Assembly: GCA_900757185.1 (NCBI GenBank)
Contig: CAAEMX010000048.1
Location: forward strand, 8,907-72,906
DNA length: 64,000 bases
Direction: 5' to 3'
Source: an uncultured Collinsella sp.
GTDB lineage: Bacteria > Actinomycetota > Coriobacteriia > Coriobacteriales > Coriobacteriaceae
The position numbers were made by a program, and so were the translations under genes. The notes under the pieces were generated by a model. That model had not been told where the DNA came from. It saw only the letters and a program-made list of their open reading frames with translations, and did not search any database. Shown in pieces: positions 32,155 through 39,997 of this stretch (the first letter of the stretch is position 1; each line of letters starts with the position of its first letter).

Positions 32155-32691
32155 TTAAGCGATGACAGCGACCTGGTTAAAGTCGAGCTCGACCGGCGTC
32201 TCGCGGCCAAAGATCATCAGCGTGACCTTGAGCTTGCCAGCCTCGGTGTTAACCTCGGAGACCTTGCCATCAAAGTCGGTAAGCGGGCCATCGGTGACGC
32301 GGACGGACGTGCCGACCTGAATATCAACCGAGGTGCGCTTGGGCGAATCGCCCTTACCGGGACGACGAGTCATCTTGTTGTACTCGTCACGGGAAAGCGG
32401 AGCGGGCTTGCCGTTGCCGCCTAGGAAACCGGTGACGCCGGGCGTGTTGCGAACACACGTCCAAGCATCGTCATCCATCTCCATGCGGACCAGGACATAA
32501 CCCGGGAAGATCTTGGAATCCTTGGTCTCGCGCTTGCCACCCTCTTTGATCTCGGTGACGCGCTCCATAGGAATCTCGATATCAAAGATACGGTCCTGCA
32601 TGCCCATGGTCTCGATACGATGCTCGAGATCGGACTTTACGCGGTTCTCGTATCCGGAGTAAGTGTGAACGACGTACCAACGCTTAGACAT
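32155..32691 (-). CDS. nusG: Transcription termination/antitermination factor NusG
   Basis: A 178-residue transcription elongation factor that binds RNA polymerase and links it to Rho or the ribosome. The NGN domain (RWYVVHTYSGYENRVKSDLE, FPGYVLVRM, RNTPGVTGFLG) is followed by a C-terminal KOW domain (SVRVTDGPLTDFDGKV). GAGGGG is 7 nt before ATG 32691; the secE stop is 3 nt upstream, so the pair is coupled. Confidence 0.97.
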   Translation of the reverse strand: MSKRWYVVHTYSGYENRVKSDLEHRIETMGMQDRIFDIEIPMERVTEIKEGGKRETKDSKIFPGYVLVRMEMDDDAWTCVRNTPGVTGFLGGNGKPAPLSRDEYNKMTRRPGKGDSPKRTSVDIQVGTSVRVTDGPLTDFDGKVSEVNTEAGKLKVTLMIFGRETPVELDFNQVAVIA

Positions 32692-32694
32692 GGT

Positions 32695-33033
32695 TTAGCC
32701 CCTCAATCCAGAGAACAGAGCAAGAGCCTCGCCAAAGCCAGCATCGAGCAGAGCGATGACGACGCCGACGACGACCAGAGAAGCGCAAACGACGACCGAG
32801 TAGTTCACGAGCTCCTTCTTATCAGGCCACGTGACACGCTTCATCTCGGACTTGACCGAAGCGAAATACTTCTTGGTGCGGGCGAAGAAACCAGGCTTCT
32901 CGTTCTTCTTGGACTTCGCAGCCTTCTCGTTCTTCTTGGCAACGGCCTTCTTGGCCTCAACCTTGGAGTTGGCAGCAGCGTTGTTGGCAGGTGCCGGCTG
33001 CTGAGCCTTCTTCTTGTTCTTCTTGTTGGCCAT
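32695..33033 (-). CDS. secE: Preprotein translocase subunit SecE
   Basis: A 112-residue protein with a long Lys/Ala-rich N-terminal tail (1-45), an amphipathic segment with KSEMKRVTWPDKKELV, the family signature, and one membrane helix near 80-100. It clamps SecY in the Sec translocon. The tail is longer than in minimal SecE proteins (about 60 residues), as often seen in Actinobacteria. GGAGG lies 8 nt before the ATG. Confidence 0.95.
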   Translation of the reverse strand: MANKKNKKKAQQPAPANNAAANSKVEAKKAVAKKNEKAAKSKKNEKPGFFARTKKYFASVKSEMKRVTWPDKKELVNYSVVVCASLVVVGVVIALLDAGFGEALALFSGLRG

Positions 33034-33109
33034 TTGGGTTACCTCCGCGCAATGCGCTTATACATGAGTAAACCGTAAGCCCCCAAGTGGGAGCTTACGG
33101 AATAATGAC

Positions 33110-33185
33110 TGGCACGCCAGGAAGGACTCGAACCCTCAACACTCGGTTTTGGAGACCGATGCTCTACCAATTGAACTACTGGCGT
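33110..33185 (-). tRNA. tRNA-Trp (CCA anticodon)
   Basis: Acceptor ACGCCAG / CTGGCGT, D-loop TTCAATTGGTAGA, anticodon stem CGGTC/GACCG-like with loop containing CCA, T-arm GGGTTCGAGTCC, and an encoded 3' CCA. Between rpmG and secE, as in many Gram-positive genomes. Confidence 0.97.
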
Positions 33186-33198
33186 ATGTGACTAGAGA

Positions 33199-33348
33199 CT
33201 AGCGAGTCTCTTTGTGCAGCGTGTGGTGACGGCACCAGGGGCAATACTTCTTGATCTCCATACGATCAGGCATGGTCGACTTGTTCTTGGTGGTCGTATA
33301 GTTGCGGCGCTTGCACTCAGTGCACGCAAGAGTAACTAGAGTACGCAT
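33199..33348 (-). CDS. rpmG: 50S ribosomal protein L33
   Basis: A 49-codon gene starting [20 protein letters not shown] and ending HHTLHKETR. Two CxxC pairs (CTEC and CPWC) make it the zinc-binding form. It is in the expected place ahead of tRNA-Trp, secE and nusG and has GAAAGG about 10 nt upstream. Confidence 0.95.
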   Translation of the reverse strand: MRTLVTLACTECKRRNYTTTKNKSTMPDRMEIKKYCPWCRHHTLHKETR

Positions 33349-33393
33349 GTATCCTGAACCTTTCATTTCCGCCCCGTACGGGCACGAGTTGTT

Positions 33394-33423
33394 ACTTTAT
33401 CAGCTCCACGTAAGTGCTGTCAA
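33394..33423 (-). promoter_or_regulatory. Promoter of the rpmG-tRNA-Trp-secE-nusG unit
   Basis: TTGACA (33418-33423) and TAAAGT (33394-33399) with an 18-nt spacer on the minus strand, about 45 nt upstream of rpmG. Confidence 0.8.
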
Positions 33424-33562
33424 TGAAAACCTCGAGTCAATTGGTTCTCGGTGGATCCATTCATATTTGGAACACATCAATGAAGCCATCGAGAGCTAAT
33501 CGATCCCTCACGCTCGGCTTATGGGCGAGCGAAGCGCAATCGGCAGGGAACAAGCCCCGCGT

Positions 33563-33598
33563 AGAAAAGAACCCGGCACCCTATAAGTGCCGGGTTCT
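33563..33598 (-). terminator. Rho-independent terminator of tuf
   Basis: Arms AGAACCCGGCAC / GTGCCGGGTTCT (33568-33579, 33587-33598), then TTTCTAC on the minus strand. Confidence 0.9.
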
Positions 33599-33627
33599 CT
33601 CTAAGTCAGCTAAATCACAGAGCTAAT

Positions 33628-34818
33628 TTACTCAATGATCGTGGAGACGATGCCCGAACCGACGGTGTGGCCACCCTCGCGGATAGCGAAGCGCAGGCCC
33701 TCCTCCATGGCGATCGGGTGAATGAGGTCGCCCTCGATGGTGATGTGGTCACCAGGCATAGCCATCTCGGTGCCCTCGGGGAGCTTGACCGTACCGGTAA
33801 CGTCGGTGGTACGGAAGTAGAACTGAGGACGATAACCATCGAAGAACGGGGTGTGACGGCCGCCCTCCTCCTTGGTCAGAACGTAGATCTCGCCGGTGAA
33901 CTTGGTGTGCGGGGTAACCGAACCGGGCTTGCAGAGAACCTGGCCGCGCTCGATGTCCTCGCGCTTGATGCCGCGGAGCAGCAGACCGACGTTGTCGCCA
34001 GCCTCGCAGAAGTCCATGGACTTACGGAACATCTCGATACCGGTAACGACGGTGTTCTGGGTATCCTTGATGCCGACGATCTCGACGGGCTCGTTGAGCT
34101 TGAGCTCACCGCGCTCGACACGGCCGGTAGCAACAGTACCACGGCCGGAGATGGTCATAACGTCCTCAACGGCCATCAGGAACGGGAGGTCGTTGTTACG
34201 AGCAGGCGTCGGGATGTACTCGTCGACGGCCTTCATGAGCTCGCGAATGGCGTCCATCCACTTGGCGTCGCCCTCGAGAGCGCCCAGAGCGGAACCACGG
34301 ATGACGGGGATGTCGTCGCCGGGGAAATCGTACTCGGAGAGGAGCTCACGGGTCTCCATCTCGACGAGGTCGATGAGCTCGTCATCGTCGACCATGTCGC
34401 ACTTGTTCAGGAAGACGACGATGTAGGGAACGCCGACCTGACGGGCGAGCAGGATGTGCTCGCGAGTCTGAGCCATGGGGCCGTCGGTAGCAGCGATGAC
34501 CAGGATAGCGCCGTCCATCTGAGCAGCACCGGAGATCATGTTCTTGACGTAGTCAGCGTGGCCCGGGCAGTCAACGTGAGCGTAGTGACGGGCAGCAGTC
34601 TCGTACTCGACGTGGGAGACGGAGATCGTGATGCCGCGCTCGCGCTCCTCGGGAGCCTTGTCGATGTTCTCGAACGCAGTGAAGTCAGCCTTGCAGCCCT
34701 CGGTCTCAGAGAGAACCTTGGTGATGGCGGCGGTCAGCGTGGTCTTGCCGTGGTCGACGTGACCAATGGTGCCGATGTTAACATGCGGCTTAGTGCGCTC
34801 AAACTTCTCTTTGGCCAT
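33628..34818 (-). CDS. tuf: Elongation factor Tu
   Basis: A 396-residue GTPase that delivers aminoacyl-tRNA to the ribosome. P-loop [10 protein letters not shown], switch I with RERGITI, DCPGH and NKCD are all present, followed by domains 2 and 3. GGAGGG lies 4 nt before ATG 34818; 23 upstream codons are open but follow the tRNA gene. It is downstream of three tRNA genes on the same strand, an arrangement like the E. coli tRNA-tufB operon. Confidence 0.98.
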   Translation of the reverse strand: MAKEKFERTKPHVNIGTIGHVDHGKTTLTAAITKVLSETEGCKADFTAFENIDKAPEERERGITISVSHVEYETAARHYAHVDCPGHADYVKNMISGAAQMDGAILVIAATDGPMAQTREHILLARQVGVPYIVVFLNKCDMVDDDELIDLVEMETRELLSEYDFPGDDIPVIRGSALGALEGDAKWMDAIRELMKAVDEYIPTPARNNDLPFLMAVEDVMTISGRGTVATGRVERGELKLNEPVEIVGIKDTQNTVVTGIEMFRKSMDFCEAGDNVGLLLRGIKREDIERGQVLCKPGSVTPHTKFTGEIYVLTKEEGGRHTPFFDGYRPQFYFRTTDVTGTVKLPEGTEMAMPGDHITIEGDLIHPIAMEEGLRFAIREGGHTVGSGIVSTIIE

Positions 34819-34914
34819 AAAGCCCTCCTCTAAACAGGTCGTCCCCGGACGGGACTTTGCCTTTATACCATAGTGGCCTCTCAACATACTATTGAGAAGC
34901 CACCGTGTTACCTA

Positions 34915-34991
34915 TGGTAGCGGTGACTGGATTCGAACCAGTGACGCCACGGGTATGAACCGTGTGCTCTAACCAACTGAGCTACACCGCC
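34915..34991 (-). tRNA. tRNA-Met (CAT), elongator type
   Basis: Acceptor GGCGGTG / CACCGCT, D-loop GCTCAGTTGGTTAGAGC, anticodon loop with CAT between ACGGT and ACCCGT-type arms, T-arm CTGGTTCGAATCCAG, encoded CCA. First base pair can form (G-U), so it is not the initiator form. Confidence 0.93.
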
Positions 34992-34994
34992 GGA

Positions 34995-35070
34995 TGGAGC
35001 CTGCAACCAGACTTGAACTGGTGACCTCTTCGTTACCAACGAAGTGCTCTACCGACTGAGCTATACAGGC
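34995..35070 (-). tRNA. tRNA-Thr (GGT)
   Basis: Acceptor GCCTGTA / TGCAGGC, anticodon stem CTTCG / CGAAG with loop TTGGTAA, T-arm CCAGTTCAAGTCTGG, encoded CCA. Three bases from tRNA-Met. Confidence 0.95.
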
Positions 35071-35080
35071 ACTTGACGGG

Positions 35081-35162
35081 TGGGAGCTATAGGATTCGAA
35101 CCTATGTAGGCAGAGCCAACGGGTTTACAGCCCGTCCCCATTAACCACTCGGGCAAACTCCC
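35081..35162 (-). tRNA. tRNA-Tyr (GTA)
   Basis: Acceptor GGGAGTT / AGCTCCC, D-arm GCCCGAGTGGTTAATGGG, anticodon loop CTGTAAA, a long variable arm (TTGGCTCTGCCTAC region) and T-arm ATAGGTTCGAATCCTAT. The 3' CCA is not encoded (ACCC follows). Confidence 0.92.
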
Positions 35163-35224
35163 AATCGTTCAAGTATCCGCAGGTTCTTTGGTCTTTTGGA
35201 CCGCCGCCCCCGCGAACGAAAAAG

Positions 35225-35254
35225 ATAATACGATGCAACCTTGGGGGCTGTCAA
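35225..35254 (-). promoter_or_regulatory. Promoter of the tRNA-Tyr-Thr-Met-tuf unit
   Basis: TTGACA (35249-35254), 18-nt spacer, TATTAT (35225-35230) on the minus strand, 63 nt upstream of tRNA-Tyr. Just upstream are TATAGATAC / GTATCTATA arms (35263-35271, 35284-35292). Confidence 0.85.
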
Positions 35255-35468
35255 CGAAAACCTATAGATACACGGTTCCGGGCGTATCTATATAGCCGTG
35301 ACCTGCGGTTTTGTTGAGTTTGGATGTGAAGGACGGTGGTTTTGGATACAGAGGTGACATTTCCCAAGGTAACACTTTGGTGTAGTGGAGTACACCTTCA
35401 GGATCGAACTTCGATAACAGCCTATTTGCACCTATATATAGGTCGAGATCGGGCTTCCGCGGCAGATT

Positions 35469-35590
35469 CGAGCGTGGATTTTCTTCCGTTTGAAATCGAG
35501 CGTGGATAATCTCCCACTTTGCCGTGCCATCGAATCCAAAGTGGCAGATTATCCACGATCATTCACTAAGCGGGAGATTTTCCACGCTCG
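35469..35590. repeat. Nested double palindrome with GCGTGGATAATCTCCC arms (family B)
   Basis: Outer arms about 35469-35491 and 35568-35590 (CGAGCGTGGATTTTC... against its near complement) enclose inner arms about 35498-35522 and 35536-35560 (GTGGATAATCTCCCACTTTG-like). A second copy of the pattern is at 49347-49443. The interval 35281-35468 has no gene; it holds a 14-bp ACCTATATATAGGT palindrome at 35430-35443 and nothing else recognisable. Confidence 0.8.
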
Positions 35591-35642
35591 TACGTCCGAA
35601 AATCCTCGCTCGATCAAGTAGACCAGGGCCTTCACCGTTTTC

Positions 35643-35698
35643 ATCTCGTTCTGTAACAGTTGGAAAACATTTTTCCCCTTTCTGTTACAGATCGAGAT
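35643..35698. repeat. TCTGTAACAG palindrome, copy 3 (family C)
   Basis: 17-bp arms ATCTCGTTCTGTAACAG / CTGTTACAGATCGAGAT with one mismatch, 22-nt loop AT-rich then CCCC. Starts a run of three copies with a period of about 80 bp. Confidence 0.85.
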
Positions 35699-35721
35699 AC
35701 TACGCATCGACCTCAGCTTAC

Positions 35722-35778
35722 GTCTCAATCCGTAACAGCTAGAACGGTTTTCAGCCTCTTCGTGTTACAGATCGAGAT
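35722..35778. repeat. TCTGTAACAG palindrome, copy 4 (family C)
   Basis: Arms GTCTCAATCCGTAACA / TGTTACAGATCGAGAT; loop contains GGTTTTCAGCC, also present in copy 5. Confidence 0.8.
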
Positions 35779-35801
35779 GTTATCGACCATCCCTTGGCAT
35801 T

Positions 35802-35858
35802 GTCTCGATCTGTAACTATAAGGAGGGTTTTCAGCCCGCCCGTGCTACAGATCAAGAC
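35802..35858. repeat. TCTGTAACAG palindrome, copy 5, degenerate (family C)
   Basis: Arms GTCTCGATCTGTAAC / GCTACAGATCAAGAC with mismatches; loop again has GGTTTTCAGCC. Confidence 0.75.
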
Positions 35859-35905
35859 AAACCTGAAGCCTGGTGGAAGTCAAACCCGCTGACATGTCAA
35901 CATAA

Positions 35906-35942
35906 ATAGAAACGGGCCCTGTCCCACATGAGACAGAGCCCG
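35906..35942 (-). terminator. Rho-independent terminator after tRNA-Thr(TGT)
   Basis: Minus-strand arms CGGGCTCTGTC / GACAGGGCCCG (one G-U or mismatch), then TTTCTATTT. Confidence 0.8.
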
Positions 35943-35951
35943 AAACTTTCA

Positions 35952-36026
35952 TGGAGCCAGTGACAGGAATCGAACCTGCAACCCACTGATTACAAATCAG
36001 TTGCGCTACCGTTGCGCCACACTGGC
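35952..36026 (-). tRNA. tRNA-Thr (TGT)
   Basis: Acceptor GCCAGTG / CACTGGC, D-loop GCGCAACGGTAGCGC, anticodon stem CTGAT / ATCAG with loop TTGTA, T-arm CAGGTTCGATTCCTG, encoded CCA. Confidence 0.95.
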
Positions 36027-36108
36027 ACACTTGGCGCTTTCGCGCGAAGCCAGTTAAGAATAAAGGAATTGCGGACGAGGCGCAACAGGCCCTTCGCCCG
36101 ACCACATC

Positions 36109-36176
36109 TCAAAACTATTCGTCAGAACGAATAGTTTTATCTGTTCGCCAAAACAAAAAACTATTCGTTTTGGCGA
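36109..36176 (-). terminator. Two AT-rich hairpins beyond yacP, probable terminator
   Basis: AAAACTATTCG / CGAATAGTTTT (36111-36121, 36128-36138) and TCGCCAAAAC / GTTTTGGCGA (36145-36154, 36167-36176). On the minus strand they follow the yacP stop by about 75-140 nt and the first ends in TTTTGAG. CTATTCG occurs three times in both orientations. Confidence 0.55.
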
Positions 36177-36180
36177 CGGT

Positions 36181-36208
36181 AACCCGCAGCCCATTGATTA
36201 CAAATCAA
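36181..36208 (-). repeat. Partial duplicate of the tRNA-Thr(TGT) anticodon region
   Basis: AACCCGCAGCCCATTGATTA then CAAATCAA matches the plus-strand reading of the tRNA at 35973-36000 with four or five changes. There is no acceptor stem or T-arm match, so it is a fragment, not a gene. Confidence 0.6.
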
Positions 36209-36249
36209 AGGGCTGGCCAATTGGGAAACGGGTCTCTATGGATAATCCC

Positions 36250-36927
36250 CTACCTCCCGCGCAGAGCCTTGAGCTTGGCCAGGGCATCGGGACTCAGGCG
36301 GCTGCCCAGAGTCATCTTGATCTGCGGAGCTTCCTCTGCCTCGTGAACGTCGTTATCGATCTGTTTGATCTCGTCCACCAGCATACGGCTCGAGATGCGC
36401 GTGACGCCCTTGCCCATGACGACGGCCTGTATTGTGCCGTCACTCGATACCACGGAGCACGCGCGGCCTTCCTCACGCGCCTCGATGCAGAGCTTTTGCA
36501 CCACGGTATCGGCAGAAACACCCGTCGGCGAAAACTCAATGCGCACGCCGCGGGCCGGTAGGTTGGGGCGCTCGCTGGAGATATTGCCCGCCCCGTCAAA
36601 TACGATCACGGCCTCGTAGCGGCCCTGAGCAAACGCAGCTACGTCATTAATGAGCGCCGTGCGCGCCATATCGTGGACGTCGCTGGAATACGGATCGTCA
36701 GAATGGTCGTACACGAGCTTTTCGTAGCGCGGCGTACAGTGGATCACGTTGTAGCCGTCGACCACCAGCAGCTCGGGCTTATTGGAGTGCACCGTCGAGA
36801 CCGGGTCGGCGATGGCCTGCGCAAACGCATTGCCGCCCACGCCATAGGTCGCGGCCGAAACAATCGGCTTGGCCGAGCCCTCGCCAAAGCGCTTGGCCTT
36901 GGACTTGGCACGGTTCTTTTTGGACAT
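36250..36927 (-). CDS. yacP: NYN-domain endoribonuclease, YacP/Rae1 family
   Basis: A 225-residue protein with a basic N-terminal tail (MSKKNRAKSKAKRFGEG) and a PIN-like NYN domain: LLVVDGYNVIHCTP near 53, YEAVIVFDGAG near 104 and FSPTGVSADTVVQK near 131, which supply the acidic metal ligands. In Bacillus the homologue Rae1 cuts mRNA on the ribosome. GGAGGAG precedes ATG 36927 and lies in the end of rlmB, so the two are coupled as in Bacillus. The tail adds about 50 residues to the usual family length. Confidence 0.9.
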   Translation of the reverse strand: MSKKNRAKSKAKRFGEGSAKPIVSAATYGVGGNAFAQAIADPVSTVHSNKPELLVVDGYNVIHCTPRYEKLVYDHSDDPYSSDVHDMARTALINDVAAFAQGRYEAVIVFDGAGNISSERPNLPARGVRIEFSPTGVSADTVVQKLCIEAREEGRACSVVSSDGTIQAVVMGKGVTRISSRMLVDEIKQIDNDVHEAEEAPQIKMTLGSRLSPDALAKLKALRGR

Positions 36928-36930
36928 GCG

Positions 36931-37845
36931 CTACTCCTCCCCCATGAGCTCGCCGGCGTTGCGGCGCAGCCACTCAAAGCACAGCGCCGTGGTCGCCTGG
37001 GCAACATTGAGGCTCTCGGTCATGCCGTGTTGGGGAAGCTTGGTCAAAAAGTCACATTTCTCGAGCACCAGGCGCGAGATGCCGTCGCCCTCGGAGCCCA
37101 TGACGAGCGCCACGCGGCCCTCGAAGGGGGCATCCCAGCAACTGCCTTCGGCGTGCTCGGAGGCACCGCCCACCCAAAAGCCAGCGGCCTTGAGGTCGTC
37201 GAGTGCGCGGGCGATATTGGGAACCTGCGCGATGGGCAGGTGCATGACGGCGCCGGCAGAGGTCTTGTAGCTGCCCACGGTTACGCCGGCTGCGCGCTTG
37301 TTGGCGATGATGACACCGGCCGCTCCCACAACCTCGGCGGAGCGCACGATGGCACCAAAGTTGCCGTCATCGGTCACATGGTCGAGCACCACGACGAGCG
37401 CCGGTCCGTCACCCGCGCGATCGAGGATATCGGCAACATCGGCGTAGGGGAAGTTGCCCACCTCGAGCGCGATGCCCTGGTGAGCACCGTGGCTCGACAG
37501 CGCATCGAGCTGTGCGCGCGGCACGTACTTAATGCGGACACCCGCGGCGTTGAGGTCATCGACCAGACGTAACAGAGCGGCATCGCGCTCCCCGCCCTCG
37601 GCAATTAGCGCACATTTGACGGGAAAACCGGTGCGCAGAGCCTCGGCGGCAGCACGGCGGCCCTCGATGAACTCACCCTTGGGAGCCTGGACAGCATCGC
37701 GGCCACGCTCACGCTGCGGACGCGCAGCCTGGGCGCGATCGCGCTGGCCCTTAGGAGCGGCAGTGCGGTCATTGCGGCGAATCGGACGCGAGCCAGAAGC
37801 AGCCTGCTTGCCACCACGAGGCGCACGCTTGCGATTGTCGGCCAT
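36931..37845 (-). CDS. rlmB: 23S rRNA (guanosine-2'-O-)-methyltransferase, SpoU/TrmH family
   Basis: A 304-residue enzyme. A basic, low-complexity N-terminus (1-55) precedes the substrate-binding domain (EGRRAAAEAL) and the SPOUT methyltransferase domain with NFGAIVRSAE, ALVMGSEGDGIS and ESLNVAQA, which form the AdoMet-binding knot. It probably methylates a guanosine of 23S rRNA at the 2'-O position. GGAGG lies 7 nt before ATG 37845. It is between cysS and yacP, the conserved order in Gram-positive bacteria. Confidence 0.92.
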   Translation of the reverse strand: MADNRKRAPRGGKQAASGSRPIRRNDRTAAPKGQRDRAQAARPQRERGRDAVQAPKGEFIEGRRAAAEALRTGFPVKCALIAEGGERDAALLRLVDDLNAAGVRIKYVPRAQLDALSSHGAHQGIALEVGNFPYADVADILDRAGDGPALVVVLDHVTDDGNFGAIVRSAEVVGAAGVIIANKRAAGVTVGSYKTSAGAVMHLPIAQVPNIARALDDLKAAGFWVGGASEHAEGSCWDAPFEGRVALVMGSEGDGISRLVLEKCDFLTKLPQHGMTESLNVAQATTALCFEWLRRNAGELMGEE

Positions 37846-37885
37846 AAAACGGCCTCCTTTAAAACACTTTTCAAACAAGACAAAA

Positions 37886-37921
37886 GAATCGACCGCCCAT
37901 AAATATTAATTCGGGCGGTCG
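37886..37921 (-). terminator. Hairpin between cysS and rlmB
   Basis: Minus-strand arms GACCGCCC / GGGCGGTC followed by GATTCTTTTGTC. Splits cysS from rlmB, possibly only partly. Confidence 0.7.
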
Positions 37922-38032
37922 GTACGGGTTTTCCAAGTGCCCGAGATTGCCGTGAAAGAGGAGCGACGCGTACTTGAGTATGCGGGCGACGGTTTGAACG
38001 GCAAGGTCGGGTGCTTGGGAAACCCGCGGGGA

Positions 38033-39499
38033 TTAGAGAGTCTTAATACGGGTGCCGGCGGCGGTATCTTCAATCGTCAGGCCCAGGTCCTTGAGCTGGT
38101 CGCGGATGGCATCTGCCAGATCCCAGTTCTTGGCGGCACGGGCCTCGGCGCGGGCCTCGAGAATCTTGGCAGCAGCCTCGTCCACGTCGTCGCCCGTATA
38201 GGCAACCAGACCGGCGGCAACGCCCAGCAGACCCAGCGGCAGCTCGACCTTGGGCTCGGGAAGCTCAACGCCAAACGTATCGAGCAGCTCGACCAGCGTA
38301 TCGGCGGCGGCAAGCGCGGCGGCCTTGTCGGCAGCGTCGCCCGCCTGCTCCAGGTACTGGTTGCACTCGGTCACAAAGCCAAAGACGGCACCCATGGCAC
38401 CGGCGGTGTTAAAGTCGTCGTCCATGCACTCCTTAAAGGTGGCACGGGTCTCGGCGGCCTTGGCGGCAAACGCCTCGGATGCTGCCTCATCGGCATCGGC
38501 CGTCGCATGGTTCGCGACCCAGCGCAGGTTCTCGACCGTACCGGCGATACGCGTGAGCGAGTTCTCGGCACCCTCCAGGCGCTCCCAAGAAAAGTCGAGC
38601 GGCGAGCGATAGCTCGTCTGCAGCATCAGCAGGCGCAGGGCAGCAGCGGAGTGCTGCTCGAGGACCTCGGCCAGCGTAAAGAAGTTGCCGAGCGACTTGG
38701 ACATCTTCTCGCCGTCTACCAGCAGCATGCCCGTGTGCATCCAGGTGTTGGAGAAGCCCTGGTGCCAGGCGCAGGTGGCCTGGGCGCACTCGTTCTCGTG
38801 ATGCGGGAAGGCAAGGTCGGAGCCGCCGCCGTGGATGTCGATCGGGGTGCCCAGGTAGCGATGCACCATGGCGGCGCACTCGGTGTGCCAACCGGGACGG
38901 CCCTTGCCCCAGGGGCTCGGCCAGCTGGGCTCGCCGGGCTTAGCGGCCTTCCACAGGGCAAAGTCGAGCGGGTCGTTCTTGTCCTCGTTCTCCTCGATGC
39001 GCGCGCCAACCATAAGGTCGTCGATGTTGCGGCCCGAGACCTGACCATAGTTGGGATCGCTTCGCACGGCAAAGTACACGTCACCGTTATCGGCGGCGTA
39101 AGCGTGGCCCTGCTCGATAAGCGTCTTGATCATGGCGATCATGGGGCCGATCTCCTTGGTGGCGCGGGGGCGCACATCGGGATCGAGTACGTTGGCGGCG
39201 CGCATGACGCCGATGAACTTGTCGGAGAACTCCGTCGCGACCTCGGCGGCCGTTCGGCCCTGCTCGTTGGCGCGCTTGATGATCTTGTCATCGACATCGG
39301 TGAGGTTCTGGGCGAACGTGACCTCGTAGCCGCTCGCGATGAGCCAGCGGCGAATCACGTCAAAGCTGATGAACGTGCGGGCATTGCCGATGTGGATGTT
39401 GTCGTAGACCGTGGGGCCGCACACGTACATGCGGACCTTGCCGGACTCGATGGGCTGGAACTCTTCCTTTTTATGGGTAGCGCTGTTGTAGATACGCAT
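38033..39499 (-). CDS. cysS: Cysteinyl-tRNA synthetase
   Basis: A 488-residue class I synthetase. VRMYVCGPTVYDNIHIGNAR carries the first zinc Cys and the HIGH-type motif (HIGN), GWHTECAAM and HHENECAQ supply the remaining zinc ligands, and KMSKS is intact near residue 267. The C-terminal region holds the DALR-type anticodon domain. ATG 39499 follows ispF by 3 nt, so ispD-ispF-cysS is one unit. Confidence 0.97.
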   Translation of the reverse strand: MRIYNSATHKKEEFQPIESGKVRMYVCGPTVYDNIHIGNARTFISFDVIRRWLIASGYEVTFAQNLTDVDDKIIKRANEQGRTAAEVATEFSDKFIGVMRAANVLDPDVRPRATKEIGPMIAMIKTLIEQGHAYAADNGDVYFAVRSDPNYGQVSGRNIDDLMVGARIEENEDKNDPLDFALWKAAKPGEPSWPSPWGKGRPGWHTECAAMVHRYLGTPIDIHGGGSDLAFPHHENECAQATCAWHQGFSNTWMHTGMLLVDGEKMSKSLGNFFTLAEVLEQHSAAALRLLMLQTSYRSPLDFSWERLEGAENSLTRIAGTVENLRWVANHATADADEAASEAFAAKAAETRATFKECMDDDFNTAGAMGAVFGFVTECNQYLEQAGDAADKAAALAAADTLVELLDTFGVELPEPKVELPLGLLGVAAGLVAYTGDDVDEAAAKILEARAEARAAKNWDLADAIRDQLKDLGLTIEDTAAGTRIKTL

Positions 39500-39502
39500 T
39501 CG

Positions 39503-39997
39503 TTACTCCTTAACGGTTTTCTGTAGCAGGCAGACGGCCCAGGCACCGATTCCCTCGCCCTGGCCTTCCCAACCGAGCTTTTCGGTCGTAGTGGCGGCGA
39601 CGCCCACGTTTTCGACGTCAACGCCCAGGGCATGGGCAAGGTTGGCGCGCATGGCATCGCGGTGCGGAGTGATCTTGGGCTGCTGACAGGCAATGGTGCA
39701 ATCGGCATCGACAAACTCAAAGCCAAGCTCGCGCGCATAGTCCATCACGCGAGCGAGCAGCACCATCGAATCGGCACCCTCATAGGCAGGGTCGGTATCG
39801 GGGAACAGTTTGCCGATATCTCCCCCGCGGCAGGCGCCCAGAATGGCGTCGGCCAAGGCATGCGCGAGCACATCGGCATCCGAGTGGCCCAGCAGACCGC
39901 GCTCGTAGGGAATGTAGACCCCGCCGATGATACATCGACGCCCCTCCACCAAACGGTGGACGTCGTAGCCGTGGCCAATGCGCAGGTTACTGAACAT
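39503..39997 (-). CDS. ispF: 2-C-methyl-D-erythritol 2,4-cyclodiphosphate synthase
   Basis: A 164-residue enzyme of the non-mevalonate isoprenoid pathway. RIGHGYDVHRL provides the zinc Asp and His, LLGHSDADVLAHALADAILGA the catalytic and trimer residues, and ATTTEKLG the CDP-binding loop. GAGAGGA precedes ATG 39997, which overlaps the ispD stop by 11 nt; the longer open start lies wholly inside ispD. Confidence 0.96.
   Translation of the reverse strand: MFSNLRIGHGYDVHRLVEGRRCIIGGVYIPYERGLLGHSDADVLAHALADAILGACRGGDIGKLFPDTDPAYEGADSMVLLARVMDYARELGFEFVDADCTIACQQPKITPHRDAMRANLAHALGVDVENVGVAATTTEKLGWEGQGEGIGAWAVCLLQKTVKE

Noticed and set aside
35845..36105. Minus-strand 86-residue protein
   Set aside because: It is a translation of tRNA-Thr and its terminator.
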